Shown: positions 1 to 8,487 of the stretch, piece by piece
Position numbering within the stretch: position 1 is the first letter of the stretch
How the letters are laid out: the number at the start of each line of letters is the position of its first letter
Source: Bacteroidales bacterium
GTDB lineage: Bacteria; Bacteroidota; Bacteroidia; Bacteroidales; VadinHA17
Assembly: GCA_016715075.1 (NCBI GenBank)
Contig: JADKBK010000007.1
Location: 124,001 to 188,000 of the forward strand
DNA length: 64,000 bases
Direction of reading: 5' to 3'
Position numbers and translations under genes: made by a program
The notes under the pieces: generated by a model
The model's database searches: none
What the model saw: only the letters and a program-made list of their open reading frames with translations
Told to the model about the DNA's origin: nothing

Positions 1-140
1 CAGCTTTCGGACCCACAACTGCCTGTGCTGTTGAACATGAAGGATTAAGACTTGATATCAATGCTCCAAATCCAAAGGCCCCTTCGATGACTATGGCCCT
101 TGATGACTTTCTGAAGGAGCATAACAGGAATTTAAAATAA
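1..140 (+). CDS. hemD: uroporphyrinogen-III synthase, C-terminal end (partial)
   Basis: The window opens inside a reading frame (third frame, first full codon at position 3) of 45 residues ending in TAA at 138-140. The tail reads AFGPTTACAVEHEG and then a segment rich in Asn, Pro and Ala, ending DDFLKEHNRNLK. The phrase FGPTTA followed by a Gly-rich turn and a short helical end is the usual C-terminus of uroporphyrinogen-III synthase, which closes and inverts the linear tetrapyrrole in heme synthesis. A hemD gene upstream of rnpA is a common order in Bacteroidota. Only the last fifth of the protein is visible, so the call rests on this motif and on the neighbour. A different protein with the same ending cannot be fully excluded. 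Confidence 0.7.
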   Translation, partial: AFGPTTACAVEHEGLRLDINAPNPKAPSMTMALDDFLKEHNRNLK

Positions 141-165
141 GAGATCATCCATACTGACCTGCCTT

Positions 166-191
166 GAAGCCGGAACAAAACCTTCCGCTTC
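166..191 (+). terminator. hairpin between hemD and rnpA (possible terminator or leader structure)
   Basis: GAAGC(C)GGAA at 166-175 pairs with TTCCGCTTC at 183-191 through a nine-base stem with one bulged C and a seven-base loop. It is followed by the perfect 12-base palindrome CTGTCATGACAG (194-205) and a run of six T just before the rnpA start. This could end hemD transcription or be a structured leader of rnpA. No experimental or comparative support is available here. Confidence 0.35.
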
Positions 192-215
192 TGCTGTCAT
201 GACAGGTTTTTTAAC

Positions 216-614
216 ATGAATATCATAAGGGAGACATTTAACAAGTCCGAAAGACTCTGCAGCACCAAAATGATTTCCGGACTGTTTGAAGATGGTCATA
301 CATTTCATAATCAGCTATTTAAGGTTGTCTGGATTAAAAGCCCTGTACTAATACCCTATCCTGCACAGATTGTAATCAGTGTTTCCAAAAGAAGCTTCAG
401 GCTTGCTGTCACCAGGAACCTTATAAAGAGGAGGGTGAGGGAAGCCTACAGGAAAAATAAGAATCTTCTCTATGATTTCCTTACTGCTGAAAATAAGCAG
501 GTCGTTTTTATCGTTATAGTTAAAGGAACAAAAGTTCCTGATTACACTACAATTGAAAAAGCAATCAGGGATATGACCGAAAGGCTAATCCTGCAGATCA
601 GAGAAAAAAGTTAA
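216..614 (+). CDS. rnpA: ribonuclease P protein component
   Basis: This 132-residue basic protein is the protein cofactor of RNase P, which assists the catalytic RNA in trimming the 5' leader of tRNA precursors. The family signature is clear: KRSFRLAVTRNLIKRRVREA spans about residues 58-77, with the RNR-type arginines at 67, 72, 73 and 75, on the conserved helix that contacts the RNA. Length is normal (family about 110-135). The ATG lies 75 bases after the hemD stop, directly behind a T run. The usual rpmH partner is not adjacent, but in Bacteroidota rnpA often sits apart from rpmH beside hemD and a processing protease, as here. No anomalies were seen. Confidence 0.96.
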   Translation: MNIIRETFNKSERLCSTKMISGLFEDGHTFHNQLFKVVWIKSPVLIPYPAQIVISVSKRSFRLAVTRNLIKRRVREAYRKNKNLLYDFLTAENKQVVFIVIVKGTKVPDYTTIEKAIRDMTERLILQIREKS

Positions 615-703
615 ACTGTTAAAGTTGTTATAATTGTTTATTAATCAAGTCCATTACCGAATTTTCTTACTACTTTCGTCACGCAATTTTAGACATATCA
701 TAA

Positions 704-2449
704 ATGAAAAGGTTACATAAAGGCAAGATTATCATAGTGCTGACTCTCCTTATAGTTGCGAGCATAAGCACCGGATTCCTGGTAACCCAGGAAACCCGGG
801 ATTTCAGAATAGCCAAGAATCTGGATATCTTTTTTTCACTCTTCAGGGAACTGAATACATTCTATGTTGATGAGATAGACCCTGATAAACTAATAAAGTC
901 GGGCCTTGACAATATGCTGAAGACACTCGATCCATATACTGTGTATTACCCTGAATCGGAAAGCGACGACTTTACTTTTATGACCACGGGAAAATATGGT
1001 GGAATTGGTTCGCTTGTCAGAAACAATGGTGATTATACTATTATCAGTGAAGTATACAAGGATTTTCCTGCTGATAAAGCCGGAATCAAAGCAGGCGATC
1101 TGCTTAAAAAAGTCGATGGAGTTTCGCTTAAAGGATTTACTACTGATAAAGTGAGTGAAAAGCTCAAGGGAAAACCGGGTACAGATATCAGCTTAACGAT
1201 AGAGCGAAACGGAAAGGAGATCGAATACCAGCTGAAGCGCGAGAAGATCAGTATGCCACCTGTGCCATATTATGGCATGATCGATTCAAAAACAGGCTAC
1301 ATCAGGTTCACAAGTTTCACTCAAAACTGTATTGCCGATGTTAAGAATGCACTTGTCAAACTAAAGGAAGACAACGCACAGCAGGTCATACTCGATCTGA
1401 GGGGTAACCCGGGCGGGTTACTGACCGAAGCAGTTGAAATTGTCAATCTTTTTGTACCGCAGGGCAGTGAGATTGTATCGACCAAAGGTAAAGTCAAACA
1501 GTTTGACGAGGATTTCAAAACAACAAAAGAGGCAGTTGATGATAAAATACCGCTTGCTTTAATAATTAACAGGGGTTCTGCCTCCGCTTCAGAGATTGTT
1601 GCAGGAGCCATACAGGATCTTGACCGCGGAATCATTGTAGGTCAGCGCTCTTATGGAAAGGGTCTGGTGCAGGTAACACGCCCTCTTAGTTATAATACCC
1701 AGCTGAAGGTAACTACTGCAAAATATTACATCCCAAGCGGACGGTGCATTCAGGCCCGTGATTTCTCACATCCAAATGAAGACGGAAGTGTCGGAATGAT
1801 TCCTGATTCACTTATCTCGTCCTTTAAAACCAAAAACGGAAGAATTGTAAAAGACGGCGGAGGTATTGCTCCCGATTTTGAAATAATACCTGAACCATTG
1901 AGCCAGATATCAACTGAACTCTACCTCAGGAATTTTATTTTCGATTATGCCACCGAATATTACTGGTCGCATCCTGATATAAAGTCAATTGGTCAATTCT
2001 CATACTCTGATAAGGATTATGCTGATTTTAAATCGTTCCTGGTTAAACGCAAATTCAGTTACAGAACAGTCACCGAGGAATCGTTCAATGATCTCATAAC
2101 CAGTGCAAAAAAGGAAAAGTATTATGATATTCATAAGGATCTCTTTGATTCCCTTGAGAAAGATCTTGAACATGATCTCAATCAGGATCTTACATTATTC
2201 AAAAAGGAAATTACTGAACTGATCGAGGACGAAATCGTAGGCAGGTATTTCTATGAAGGAGGTGCAATATCATGGACTCTCAATAAGGATGAACAGGTAT
2301 TAAAAGCCATAGAATTACTAAACAATAAGACTCAGTATAACTCAATCCTCAACGGAAAGGGCGGATCAACACTGATTACACGGGAACCTGAAAACAGGAA
2401 AGTAAAAAAAGCAGTAGCAGATAAATTTATAAACCAGGAGCCGGTTTAA
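704..2449 (+). CDS. ctpA: S41-family C-terminal processing peptidase
   Basis: This 581-residue exported serine protease cleaves the C-termini of envelope proteins. A signal anchor covers about residues 8-27. A PDZ domain follows (about 90-175, with GGIGSLVR and PADKAGIKAGD), then the S41 catalytic core. The catalytic pair is visible as Ser294 in GSASASE and Lys319 in SYGKGLVQ, with the 25-residue spacing typical of CtpA enzymes. A C-terminal helical extension of about 180 residues is common in Bacteroidota members, so 581 residues is not unusual. The gene stands alone behind rnpA. An imperfect promoter element TACTTTCG lies at 671-678. The ATG at 704 gives a proper signal peptide start (MKRLHKGK, then a hydrophobic stretch). 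Its in vivo substrate cannot be inferred. Confidence 0.93.
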   Translation: MKRLHKGKIIIVLTLLIVASISTGFLVTQETRDFRIAKNLDIFFSLFRELNTFYVDEIDPDKLIKSGLDNMLKTLDPYTVYYPESESDDFTFMTTGKYGGIGSLVRNNGDYTIISEVYKDFPADKAGIKAGDLLKKVDGVSLKGFTTDKVSEKLKGKPGTDISLTIERNGKEIEYQLKREKISMPPVPYYGMIDSKTGYIRFTSFTQNCIADVKNALVKLKEDNAQQVILDLRGNPGGLLTEAVEIVNLFVPQGSEIVSTKGKVKQFDEDFKTTKEAVDDKIPLALIINRGSASASEIVAGAIQDLDRGIIVGQRSYGKGLVQVTRPLSYNTQLKVTTAKYYIPSGRCIQARDFSHPNEDGSVGMIPDSLISSFKTKNGRIVKDGGGIAPDFEIIPEPLSQISTELYLRNFIFDYATEYYWSHPDIKSIGQFSYSDKDYADFKSFLVKRKFSYRTVTEESFNDLITSAKKEKYYDIHKDLFDSLEKDLEHDLNQDLTLFKKEITELIEDEIVGRYFYEGGAISWTLNKDEQVLKAIELLNNKTQYNSILNGKGGSTLITREPENRKVKKAVADKFINQEPV

Positions 2450-2461
2450 TTATCCGGGTTG

Positions 2462-2887
2462 TTACTTCCAGGAATGGGAATTGTCTTCGTAAATCTCCTT
2501 TTTCCAGACAGGCAGTCTCTCCTTAATAAGCTCTACAGTCTTGCTGCAGGCCTCAATTGCCTGTTTTCTATGACCGGCTGAGACAAGTACCAGCAGAGAT
2601 ATTCCTCCTGCTTTTACAATACCGGTTGAATGAAAAAAATCTACAGACCTTACATCATCAAATTCTGCCAGAATTGATTGTATGATTTTGTTCGCCTCAG
2701 CCTGTACCATTCCTTCATAGGCTGAGTATTCAATTGCGCTGACAACTTTTCCTTCTATCTCATCTGCCCTTACCTGCCCCACGAAAAGCGAGTGCCCGCC
2801 CGAATCACTCTTCATACCCATTTCATCAAGCAGTGATAAAATACTACTACCCGGAATAGGACCATGTATCAGTAAATTCCTTCCCAT
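2462..2887 (-). CDS. moaE: molybdopterin synthase catalytic subunit MoaE
   Basis: MoaE transfers sulfur from the MoaD thiocarboxylate to precursor Z (cPMP) to make molybdopterin. Family features are FVGQVRADEIEGKVVSAIEYSAYE in the middle, HSTGIVKAGG, and the C-terminal KERLPVWKKE with the catalytic lysines, ending HSWK. I place the start at the ATG at 2887 (141 residues, MGRNLLIHGPI), which matches the usual N-terminus. A longer frame exists only with a TTG at 2926. The gene lies 25 bases downstream of moaD in the same operon. No other molybdenum cofactor genes are present in the window, so the pathway must be completed elsewhere if it is functional. Confidence 0.93.
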   Translation of the reverse strand: MGRNLLIHGPIPGSSILSLLDEMGMKSDSGGHSLFVGQVRADEIEGKVVSAIEYSAYEGMVQAEANKIIQSILAEFDDVRSVDFFHSTGIVKAGGISLLVLVSAGHRKQAIEACSKTVELIKERLPVWKKEIYEDNSHSWK

Positions 2888-2912
2888 ATCCCAATGTCTG
2901 TAAATGAAGTTT

Positions 2913-3146
2913 TTAACCGCCTGCAAACGGAGGCATCAAAGCAATTTCATCGTTTTCGTTTAGCAGCCTGTCACTGCTGATGATTTCACTATTGAGTGAA
3001 ATCCTGTAATTGTAGTGCGCAATTTCAGGAAATTCATCTATTATTCTTGACTTAAGATCGTTTATCGACTTTACTTCCATGTAATGTCTGCAATCAGTAC
3101 CAGCAACTTCAGACAAAACACCGAAAAATAAAACTTTTACCTGCAT
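2913..3146 (-). CDS. moaD: molybdopterin synthase sulfur carrier subunit MoaD
   Basis: This is a 77-residue ubiquitin-fold sulfur carrier. It ends PPFAGG, the di-glycine tail that MoeB-type enzymes adenylate and convert to a thiocarboxylate and that inserts into the MoaE active site. The N-terminal MQVKVLFFGVLSEVAG is the usual first strand. It is translated just before moaE, consistent with a two-subunit synthase. ThiS has the same fold, but the adjacent MoaE fixes the assignment. Confidence 0.93.
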   Translation of the reverse strand: MQVKVLFFGVLSEVAGTDCRHYMEVKSINDLKSRIIDEFPEIAHYNYRISLNSEIISSDRLLNENDEIALMPPFAGG

Positions 3147-3238
3147 ATAATTATTCTCTTTTCCAATTCTTTAACCCGTAAGCCTTTCTCACTCATTTTG
3201 GATTCCTTCCCTCTCCGCCTACTTTTGGAGTAAATGTT

Positions 3239-3366
3239 GCCCCTTTACGCCATTGCCCCTTTGCGCCATTGCGCCTTTATGCCGTTGTGCCTTTGCGCCT
3301 TTGTGCCATTGCACCGTTGTGCCTTTGCGCCTTTGCGCCGTTGCGCCTTTCCTCCCTTGCCCCTTT
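3239..3366. repeat. 16 degenerate tandem copies of an 8-bp unit GYGCCNTT
   Basis: From 3239 to 3366 the sequence is a strict 8-base period: GCCCCTTT, ACGCCATT, GCGCCTTT, GTGCCATT, GCACCGTT and so on, 16 units without a gap. The unit is GC-rich while surrounding DNA is AT-rich. It lies in the gap between the moaD start and the polA stop (8 bases from the polA stop). Eight is not a multiple of three and no credible reading frame is maintained, so it is not coding. Confidence 0.85.
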
Positions 3367-3373
3367 TCTCCTC

Positions 3374-6175
3374 TCAATGTGCCTCAAACCAGCTTTTTCC
3401 TGTACCCCAGTCGACCTTTAAAGGAACATCGAGTGCTACAGCATTGGACATTTCGGATAAAACCATCTCCTTCAGCTTTTCAAGCTCCGACACCTCCACT
3501 TCAAATATAAGTTCGTCATGCACCTGAAGTATCATCCTGGATCTGTAGCCTTCGGATTTCATCTTCTCATGGATCCTGACCATAGCTATTTTAATAATAT
3601 CTGCGGCGCTGCCCTGTATAGGCGCATTAATTGCGTTTCGTTCGGCATTGCCTCTGACAACCTGGTTGCGGGAATGAATATCCGGCAGGTATCTTCTCCG
3701 GCCAAACATTGTAGTAACATACCCTACCTCTCTTGCCTTATTAATACTCTCGTCCATATAGACCTTGACTCCCGGGTATGAATTGAAGTAGCCGTCAATC
3801 AGCTCCTTTGCCTCCTTACGGCCGATAGTCAGTCTTTCCGAGAGTCCGTATGATGAGATCCCGTAAATAATGCCAAAATTCGCCGTCTTTGCCCTGCCGC
3901 GCATTTCCCTTGTGACATCGCCTATTTCAACACCGAAAATTTTTGCAGCTGTAGCGGCATGGATATCGTTTCCCGACAGAAAATCTTCTGTCATACTTTT
4001 ATCCTTGCTGAGGTGCGCCATCAGCCTGAGTTCAATCTGTGAATAGTCGGCTGAGAAAAATATATATCCCTCCTCAGGAACAAAGGCCTTCCTGATCTCT
4101 CTTCCTCTTTCATCCCTGACAGGGATATTCTGAAGGTTGGGATTTATCGAGCTCAGCCTTCCCGTTGAGGCAACGGCCTGGTTGTATGAAGTATGAATCC
4201 TCCCTGTATTTTTATCCATAAGCAGAGGCAGGGCCTCAACATATGTAGAAAGCAGCTTTTTAAGTCCCCTGTATTCCAATACTTTATTAATGATCGGATG
4301 CTTATGAGTAATTCTTTGAAGGATCTCCTCATTTGTAATAAACTGCTTCGTTTTTGTAACACGTGCATTATCATCGAGCTTCATCCTGAGGAACAGAATA
4401 TCACCCAGTTGTTTTGGTGATGATATATTGAACTCTGTCCCGGCGAGATCATAAATCTCTTTTTCAAGAGATATAATATCTTCCCTCAGGTCAACTGCAA
4501 TTGCTTTCAGATCATCCTGATTAACCTTGACGCCGTTCCTTTCCATTACAGCCAGAACACTGATGAGAGGCATTTCAATTGTTTCGGAAAGGTTTTCCAG
4601 GCCTTCTTTTTTAATTCTGGGTTCAAAGATGCCCTTCAGCTGAAAAGTTACATCTGCATCCTCTACTGCATATTCTTTAAGTTTATCAACAGGAACTGAC
4701 CTCATATTCTTCTGTGCAGTCCCTTTTTCACCAATAAGAGATTCAATATGAACCGGACTATAGCCGAGATATGACTCAGACAGCAGATTCATGTTATGTC
4801 TCATATCAGGTTCCAGAAGATAATGGGCAATCATAGTGTCAAAGAGCGGCCCTTTGACTTCCAATCCGTAATTGGCCAGGACCTGGATATCGAATTTCAG
4901 GTTCTGTCCTATCTTCAGTATAGATGTGTTTTCAAATACAGGTTTTATTATCCCGAGGAGATCCATTGTTTCAGCCCTTGATTCGGGGAAATAGATCAGA
5001 TAGCCGGTTCCCTTTTCCCATGAAAAGGCAATAGAGACCAGGTCAGCCTCCAATGGATTTATGCTTGTTGTCTCAGTATCAAAACAGAACTCTTTAAGCT
5101 TGCCGATGTTTTTTATAAGCTCTTTAAGTTCATCCCCGTTATCTACTATAATATAGTTATGAGCAACTGAATCAATGGATGTTTTCTTCTCATCAGGGGC
5201 AACCTGTGTATCCCCGAAAAGAGAGCCCTGTAAAGAGTCTTCTTTTGAGACAAAGAGGGGTTGTCCTGCAGCAGGCTTTTCTGACTTTTCTATTTCCGAA
5301 AGGATCTTTGCTGCAATAGTTCTGAATTCCAGTTCATCAAAGAGCGCCTTAAGCTTTACAGAATCAGGTATCTCAAGGATAAGAGTATTCTCATCCAGTT
5401 CCACAGGCACATTTTGTTCGATTGTTGCCAGGATTTTTGAAAGTTCAATCTGTTCCCTGTTGTTTTCAATAATCTCTTTCAGCTTACCCTTAAGCTTGTC
5501 TGTATTTTTAAACAGCTCCTCAATACTGCCATATTCCGAGACCAGTTTCATAGCCGTTTTAGGGCCCACTCCGGGAGCTCCGGGAATGTTATCAGCGGCA
5601 TCACCCATGAGTGCGAGCACATCAATAACCTGTTCCGGACGATTAACAGCGAATTCCTGCTTTATATCATCGACGCCCCACAGGAGGGATTCATTTCCGC
5701 TTCTGGATGGCTTCAGCATGTAAACATTGTCAGAAACCAGCTGTGCAAAATCCTTATCAGGAGTCACCATGTATGTTATGAATCCTCTTTCTGATGCCTG
5801 TCTTGCAAGAGTGCCAATTACATCATCAGCTTCAAACCCGGGGAAGTCAATCACCGGGATCTTATAAGCCTCAATAAGGCGTTTTATATACGGGACAGCT
5901 TTTTTAATATCCTCCGGAGTCTCATCTCTGTGAGCCTTGTACTCTTTATACATCTCATGCCTGAATGTAGGGGTGGGTGTATCAAAAACCACGGCTATAT
6001 GTGTCGGCTTCTGTTTCTGCAGCACCTCTTCTAGGGCAAGAAGGAAACCAAAAACAGCCGAGGTGTTCAGCCCTTTTGAGGTCACCCTCGGATTCTTGAT
6101 GAATGCATAGTACGCCCGGAAAATCAGTGCATATGCATCGAGGAGGAAAAGTCGTTTTGGTTTATTATCTGTCAT
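3374..6175 (-). CDS. polA: DNA polymerase I
   Basis: This is a 933-residue family A polymerase for Okazaki fragment maturation and repair synthesis. Three domains are seen. The 5'-nuclease domain (about 1-290) has LLDAYALIFR, the acidic GFEADD near 115 and GDAADNIPGAPGVGPKTA near 191-207. The 3'-5' proofreading domain (about 340-520) has an intact DTETT motif (Asp366, Glu368). The polymerase domain (about 560-933) has ADYSQIELR (motif A), a KTANFGIIYG helix and the VHDE of motif C at about 885-888. Because the exonuclease carboxylates are present, proofreading is expected, unlike in Taq-type enzymes. The length is normal. Nothing suggests an operon with queD upstream beyond the 12-base gap. 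Confidence 0.97.
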   Translation of the reverse strand: MTDNKPKRLFLLDAYALIFRAYYAFIKNPRVTSKGLNTSAVFGFLLALEEVLQKQKPTHIAVVFDTPTPTFRHEMYKEYKAHRDETPEDIKKAVPYIKRLIEAYKIPVIDFPGFEADDVIGTLARQASERGFITYMVTPDKDFAQLVSDNVYMLKPSRSGNESLLWGVDDIKQEFAVNRPEQVIDVLALMGDAADNIPGAPGVGPKTAMKLVSEYGSIEELFKNTDKLKGKLKEIIENNREQIELSKILATIEQNVPVELDENTLILEIPDSVKLKALFDELEFRTIAAKILSEIEKSEKPAAGQPLFVSKEDSLQGSLFGDTQVAPDEKKTSIDSVAHNYIIVDNGDELKELIKNIGKLKEFCFDTETTSINPLEADLVSIAFSWEKGTGYLIYFPESRAETMDLLGIIKPVFENTSILKIGQNLKFDIQVLANYGLEVKGPLFDTMIAHYLLEPDMRHNMNLLSESYLGYSPVHIESLIGEKGTAQKNMRSVPVDKLKEYAVEDADVTFQLKGIFEPRIKKEGLENLSETIEMPLISVLAVMERNGVKVNQDDLKAIAVDLREDIISLEKEIYDLAGTEFNISSPKQLGDILFLRMKLDDNARVTKTKQFITNEEILQRITHKHPIINKVLEYRGLKKLLSTYVEALPLLMDKNTGRIHTSYNQAVASTGRLSSINPNLQNIPVRDERGREIRKAFVPEEGYIFFSADYSQIELRLMAHLSKDKSMTEDFLSGNDIHAATAAKIFGVEIGDVTREMRGRAKTANFGIIYGISSYGLSERLTIGRKEAKELIDGYFNSYPGVKVYMDESINKAREVGYVTTMFGRRRYLPDIHSRNQVVRGNAERNAINAPIQGSAADIIKIAMVRIHEKMKSEGYRSRMILQVHDELIFEVEVSELEKLKEMVLSEMSNAVALDVPLKVDWGTGKSWFEAH

Positions 6176-6187
6176 GGATTTCTAAGT

Positions 6188-6649
6188 TTAGGCACCATTT
6201 TCATTATCTGCCGCAAACCATTCAGCATATGAGCTTGCAGTTTCATAAAGTTTAAGACTATGAAGCTTTATCCCCTGAGGCAGCAGTCTGGCTATACGCC
6301 CGGCAAAATCTGATACAAGGTTCTCACATGTCGGCTGGTAATCAACAACAACCGTATTTCCGAAAAGTTCAGAGAACATTTCAGTCTTTGACTTATCGAA
6401 CTGTCTGCTTACCACAACAGAATGATCGAACACATCCACAATCTCTTTCTTTACGATCTTTTTAAGGTCGCTGAAATCTATTACCATCCCGTTTTTAGGA
6501 TTGTCACGTTCCTCGAGAGGTTTTCCGTAAAGGGTAACAAAAAGACGGTATGAATGGCCATGGACATTCCGGCAGGGGCCATCATAATTCCATAGTGCAT
6601 GTGCCATTTCAAAAGGAAATTCCTTGGTCACTCTTATAATTGATGTCAT
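6188..6649 (-). CDS. queD: 6-carboxytetrahydropterin synthase (QueD/PTPS family)
   Basis: QueD converts dihydroneopterin triphosphate to 6-carboxytetrahydropterin on the path to queuosine and other 7-deazapurines. The zinc-binding histidines appear in EMAHALWNYDG and NVHGHSY, and the catalytic Cys in GPCRNVHGHSY. The C-terminal SLKLYETASSYAEW carries the conserved glutamate that binds the pterin. I prefer the ATG at 6649 (MTSIIRVTKEF, 153 residues); the upstream TTG at 6676 would add nine residues without family support. It lies 12 bases upstream of polA on the same strand, and no other queuosine gene is nearby. Eukaryote-like 6-pyruvoyl-tetrahydropterin synthase activity is an alternative within the same family. 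Confidence 0.9.
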   Translation of the reverse strand: MTSIIRVTKEFPFEMAHALWNYDGPCRNVHGHSYRLFVTLYGKPLEERDNPKNGMVIDFSDLKKIVKKEIVDVFDHSVVVSRQFDKSKTEMFSELFGNTVVVDYQPTCENLVSDFAGRIARLLPQGIKLHSLKLYETASSYAEWFAADNENGA

Positions 6650-6777
6650 ATGATCTGGTTTGAAAATAAACCACAAAAATAACCATTAGAACCGATAATG
6701 ATCACATGTTTTATATTGCTTTTGTGAATATTGTGTTAATAAATAACAGCAGAAAGTCATAGAATGCAATAATTTCG

Positions 6778-6785
6778 TAACTTTG
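6778..6785 (+). promoter_or_regulatory. Bacteroidota-type -7 promoter element before the acyl-CoA synthetase
   Basis: TAACTTTG matches the TAnnTTTG element used by the primary sigma factor of Bacteroidota, 33 bases before the ATG at 6818. A clear -33 TTTG element was not found at the expected distance, so the call rests on the -7 box and position. Confidence 0.5.
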
Positions 6786-6817
6786 TATTTTATTATTCGC
6801 TAACAGATTAGGGGATC

Positions 6818-8464
6818 ATGGAAGATATCGTGTTAAGGTTAACTTTCCCTTCAATGTTCGGTGAGACATTAAGGAAGTTTGGGAAATGCGCGGCTTATGC
6901 CTTTGTTGGTGAAGAACCAAAAAGCTATGAATCAGCGAATAAAGAAATTGTTGCCCTGATGGCTATGCTTGGGAGAAATGGTATTTGCCCGGGAGACAAG
7001 GTGGCCGTTTTGAGTACAAATATGCCAAACTGGGGTGTTGCCTATTTCAGCATTACTTTTATGGGAGCCATAGCGGTACCTGTACTACCTGATTTTTCTG
7101 CCACTGAGGTTGGGAATATACTTGACCATTCAGGGGCAAAAGCTATCTTCATTTCATCAGGCTTATTGCCCCGGATAGAAGGCTATAAATCTGAATTTCT
7201 GAAGACAATTATTCTCATGGAGGATTTCTCACTGATCAGCCCCGGGAAAGATGCCACAATCTACGATCCGTCAGCTTTGCCCGAAAGAGATTACGAAGTT
7301 GGTGAAGATGATATTGCATCGATAATTTATACTTCAGGGACTACCGGACGTTCAAAAGGAGTGATGCTGACCCACAAAAATATTGTTTTCAATGCCATGA
7401 AAGGCAGGGTTATACAGCCAATAGATGAAAGTGATCGTTTTCTGTCAGTACTGCCATTGTCGCACACATACGAGAATACTCTCGGACTGATTCTGCCAAT
7501 GCTCGCCGGATCATGTGTTTACTATCTTCGGAAGCCTCCTACTCCTTCTGTACTCATCCCCGCCATGGCTGAGGTCAGACCTTCAATGATGCTTACCGTC
7601 CCGCTCATTATCGAAAAAGTTTACTTCAATAAAATTGTGCCGACATTCAGAGATAATATGATCCTGAATTTTCTGTATAAGATTCCTCTTTTCAGAAAGA
7701 AACTCAATGCTGCTGCCGGAAAGAAACTCTTTAAAACATTTGGCGGAAACCTCAAATTTTACGGTATAGGCGGAGCCAAGCTTAATAAGACAGTAGAGAA
7801 ATTTCTCATTGAGGCAAATTTCCCTTATGCAATAGGTTATGGTCTTACAGAAACAGCTCCACTGCTTGCCGGAGCAAACCCCAAAAAATCTGTTTTTGAT
7901 TCAACAGGACCTGCAATAGAAGGCATTGAACTTAAAATTCACAATCCTGATAAAAAAACAGGGGAAGGGGAAATATGGGCAAAAGGGCCGAATATTATGA
8001 AAGGTTACTACAAGGAACCTGAAATGACTAATGAGGTACTTACTCCTGATGGCTGGTTTAAAACAGGCGATCTTGGAACCATGGACAGCAAAAATAACCT
8101 TTACATCAAAGGACGCCTGAAAAATATGATTGTAGGCGCCAGCGGGGAAAATATATATCCTGAAGAGATTGAATCGGTAATAAACAATTTCCGCTTCGTT
8201 GTTGAATCACTTGTAATCCAGCAAAAAGGTAAGCTTGTGGCCTATGTCCATCTCAACATGGAGGAACTGGAGAAAAAATATCATCTCCTGAAGGAGGATA
8301 TGTCAAAGCAGTTTGATGAGAAGAAGGAAGAATTGCTTGCGGAGCTGCAGGCATATGTTAATTCCAATGTAAATAAATTCAGTCAGATAAATAAGGTTGT
8401 ACTACAGCCCGTACCTTTTCAGAAAACGGCAACACTAAAAATAAAAAGGTTTCTGTATACTTAA
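6818..8464 (+). CDS. AMP-dependent long-chain fatty acid-CoA ligase
   Basis: This is a 548-residue ANL-superfamily enzyme expected to activate a fatty acid with ATP and CoA at the inner face of the membrane. The P-loop-like motif IIYTSGTTGRSKGVMLTHKN is near residue 168, GYGLTETAPLL carries the adenylate-binding Glu, KTGDLGTMD the ribose-binding Asp, and the C-terminal hinge and lysine region reads KGRLKNMIVGASGENIYPEEIE. A C-terminal helical extension follows. The pattern fits FadD15-type ligases better than acetyl-CoA synthetase. No other beta-oxidation gene is adjacent. The true chain-length preference cannot be read from sequence. Confidence 0.88.
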   Translation: MEDIVLRLTFPSMFGETLRKFGKCAAYAFVGEEPKSYESANKEIVALMAMLGRNGICPGDKVAVLSTNMPNWGVAYFSITFMGAIAVPVLPDFSATEVGNILDHSGAKAIFISSGLLPRIEGYKSEFLKTIILMEDFSLISPGKDATIYDPSALPERDYEVGEDDIASIIYTSGTTGRSKGVMLTHKNIVFNAMKGRVIQPIDESDRFLSVLPLSHTYENTLGLILPMLAGSCVYYLRKPPTPSVLIPAMAEVRPSMMLTVPLIIEKVYFNKIVPTFRDNMILNFLYKIPLFRKKLNAAAGKKLFKTFGGNLKFYGIGGAKLNKTVEKFLIEANFPYAIGYGLTETAPLLAGANPKKSVFDSTGPAIEGIELKIHNPDKKTGEGEIWAKGPNIMKGYYKEPEMTNEVLTPDGWFKTGDLGTMDSKNNLYIKGRLKNMIVGASGENIYPEEIESVINNFRFVVESLVIQQKGKLVAYVHLNMEELEKKYHLLKEDMSKQFDEKKEELLAELQAYVNSNVNKFSQINKVVLQPVPFQKTATLKIKRFLYT

Positions 8465-8487
8465 TCTGGCTCTTGCCTTAAGAAGAC

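Noticed and set aside
3234..3527. Open frames through the 8-bp repeat at 3239-3366
   Set aside because: They arise because the repeat lacks stop codons in some frames; they overlap polA and have cysteine-alanine-leucine monotony with no start context.
5175..5723. Long plus-strand open frame opposite polA
   Set aside because: Its composition is a Ser/Phe-rich shadow of the polA reading frame; the polA frame is fully supported by motifs.
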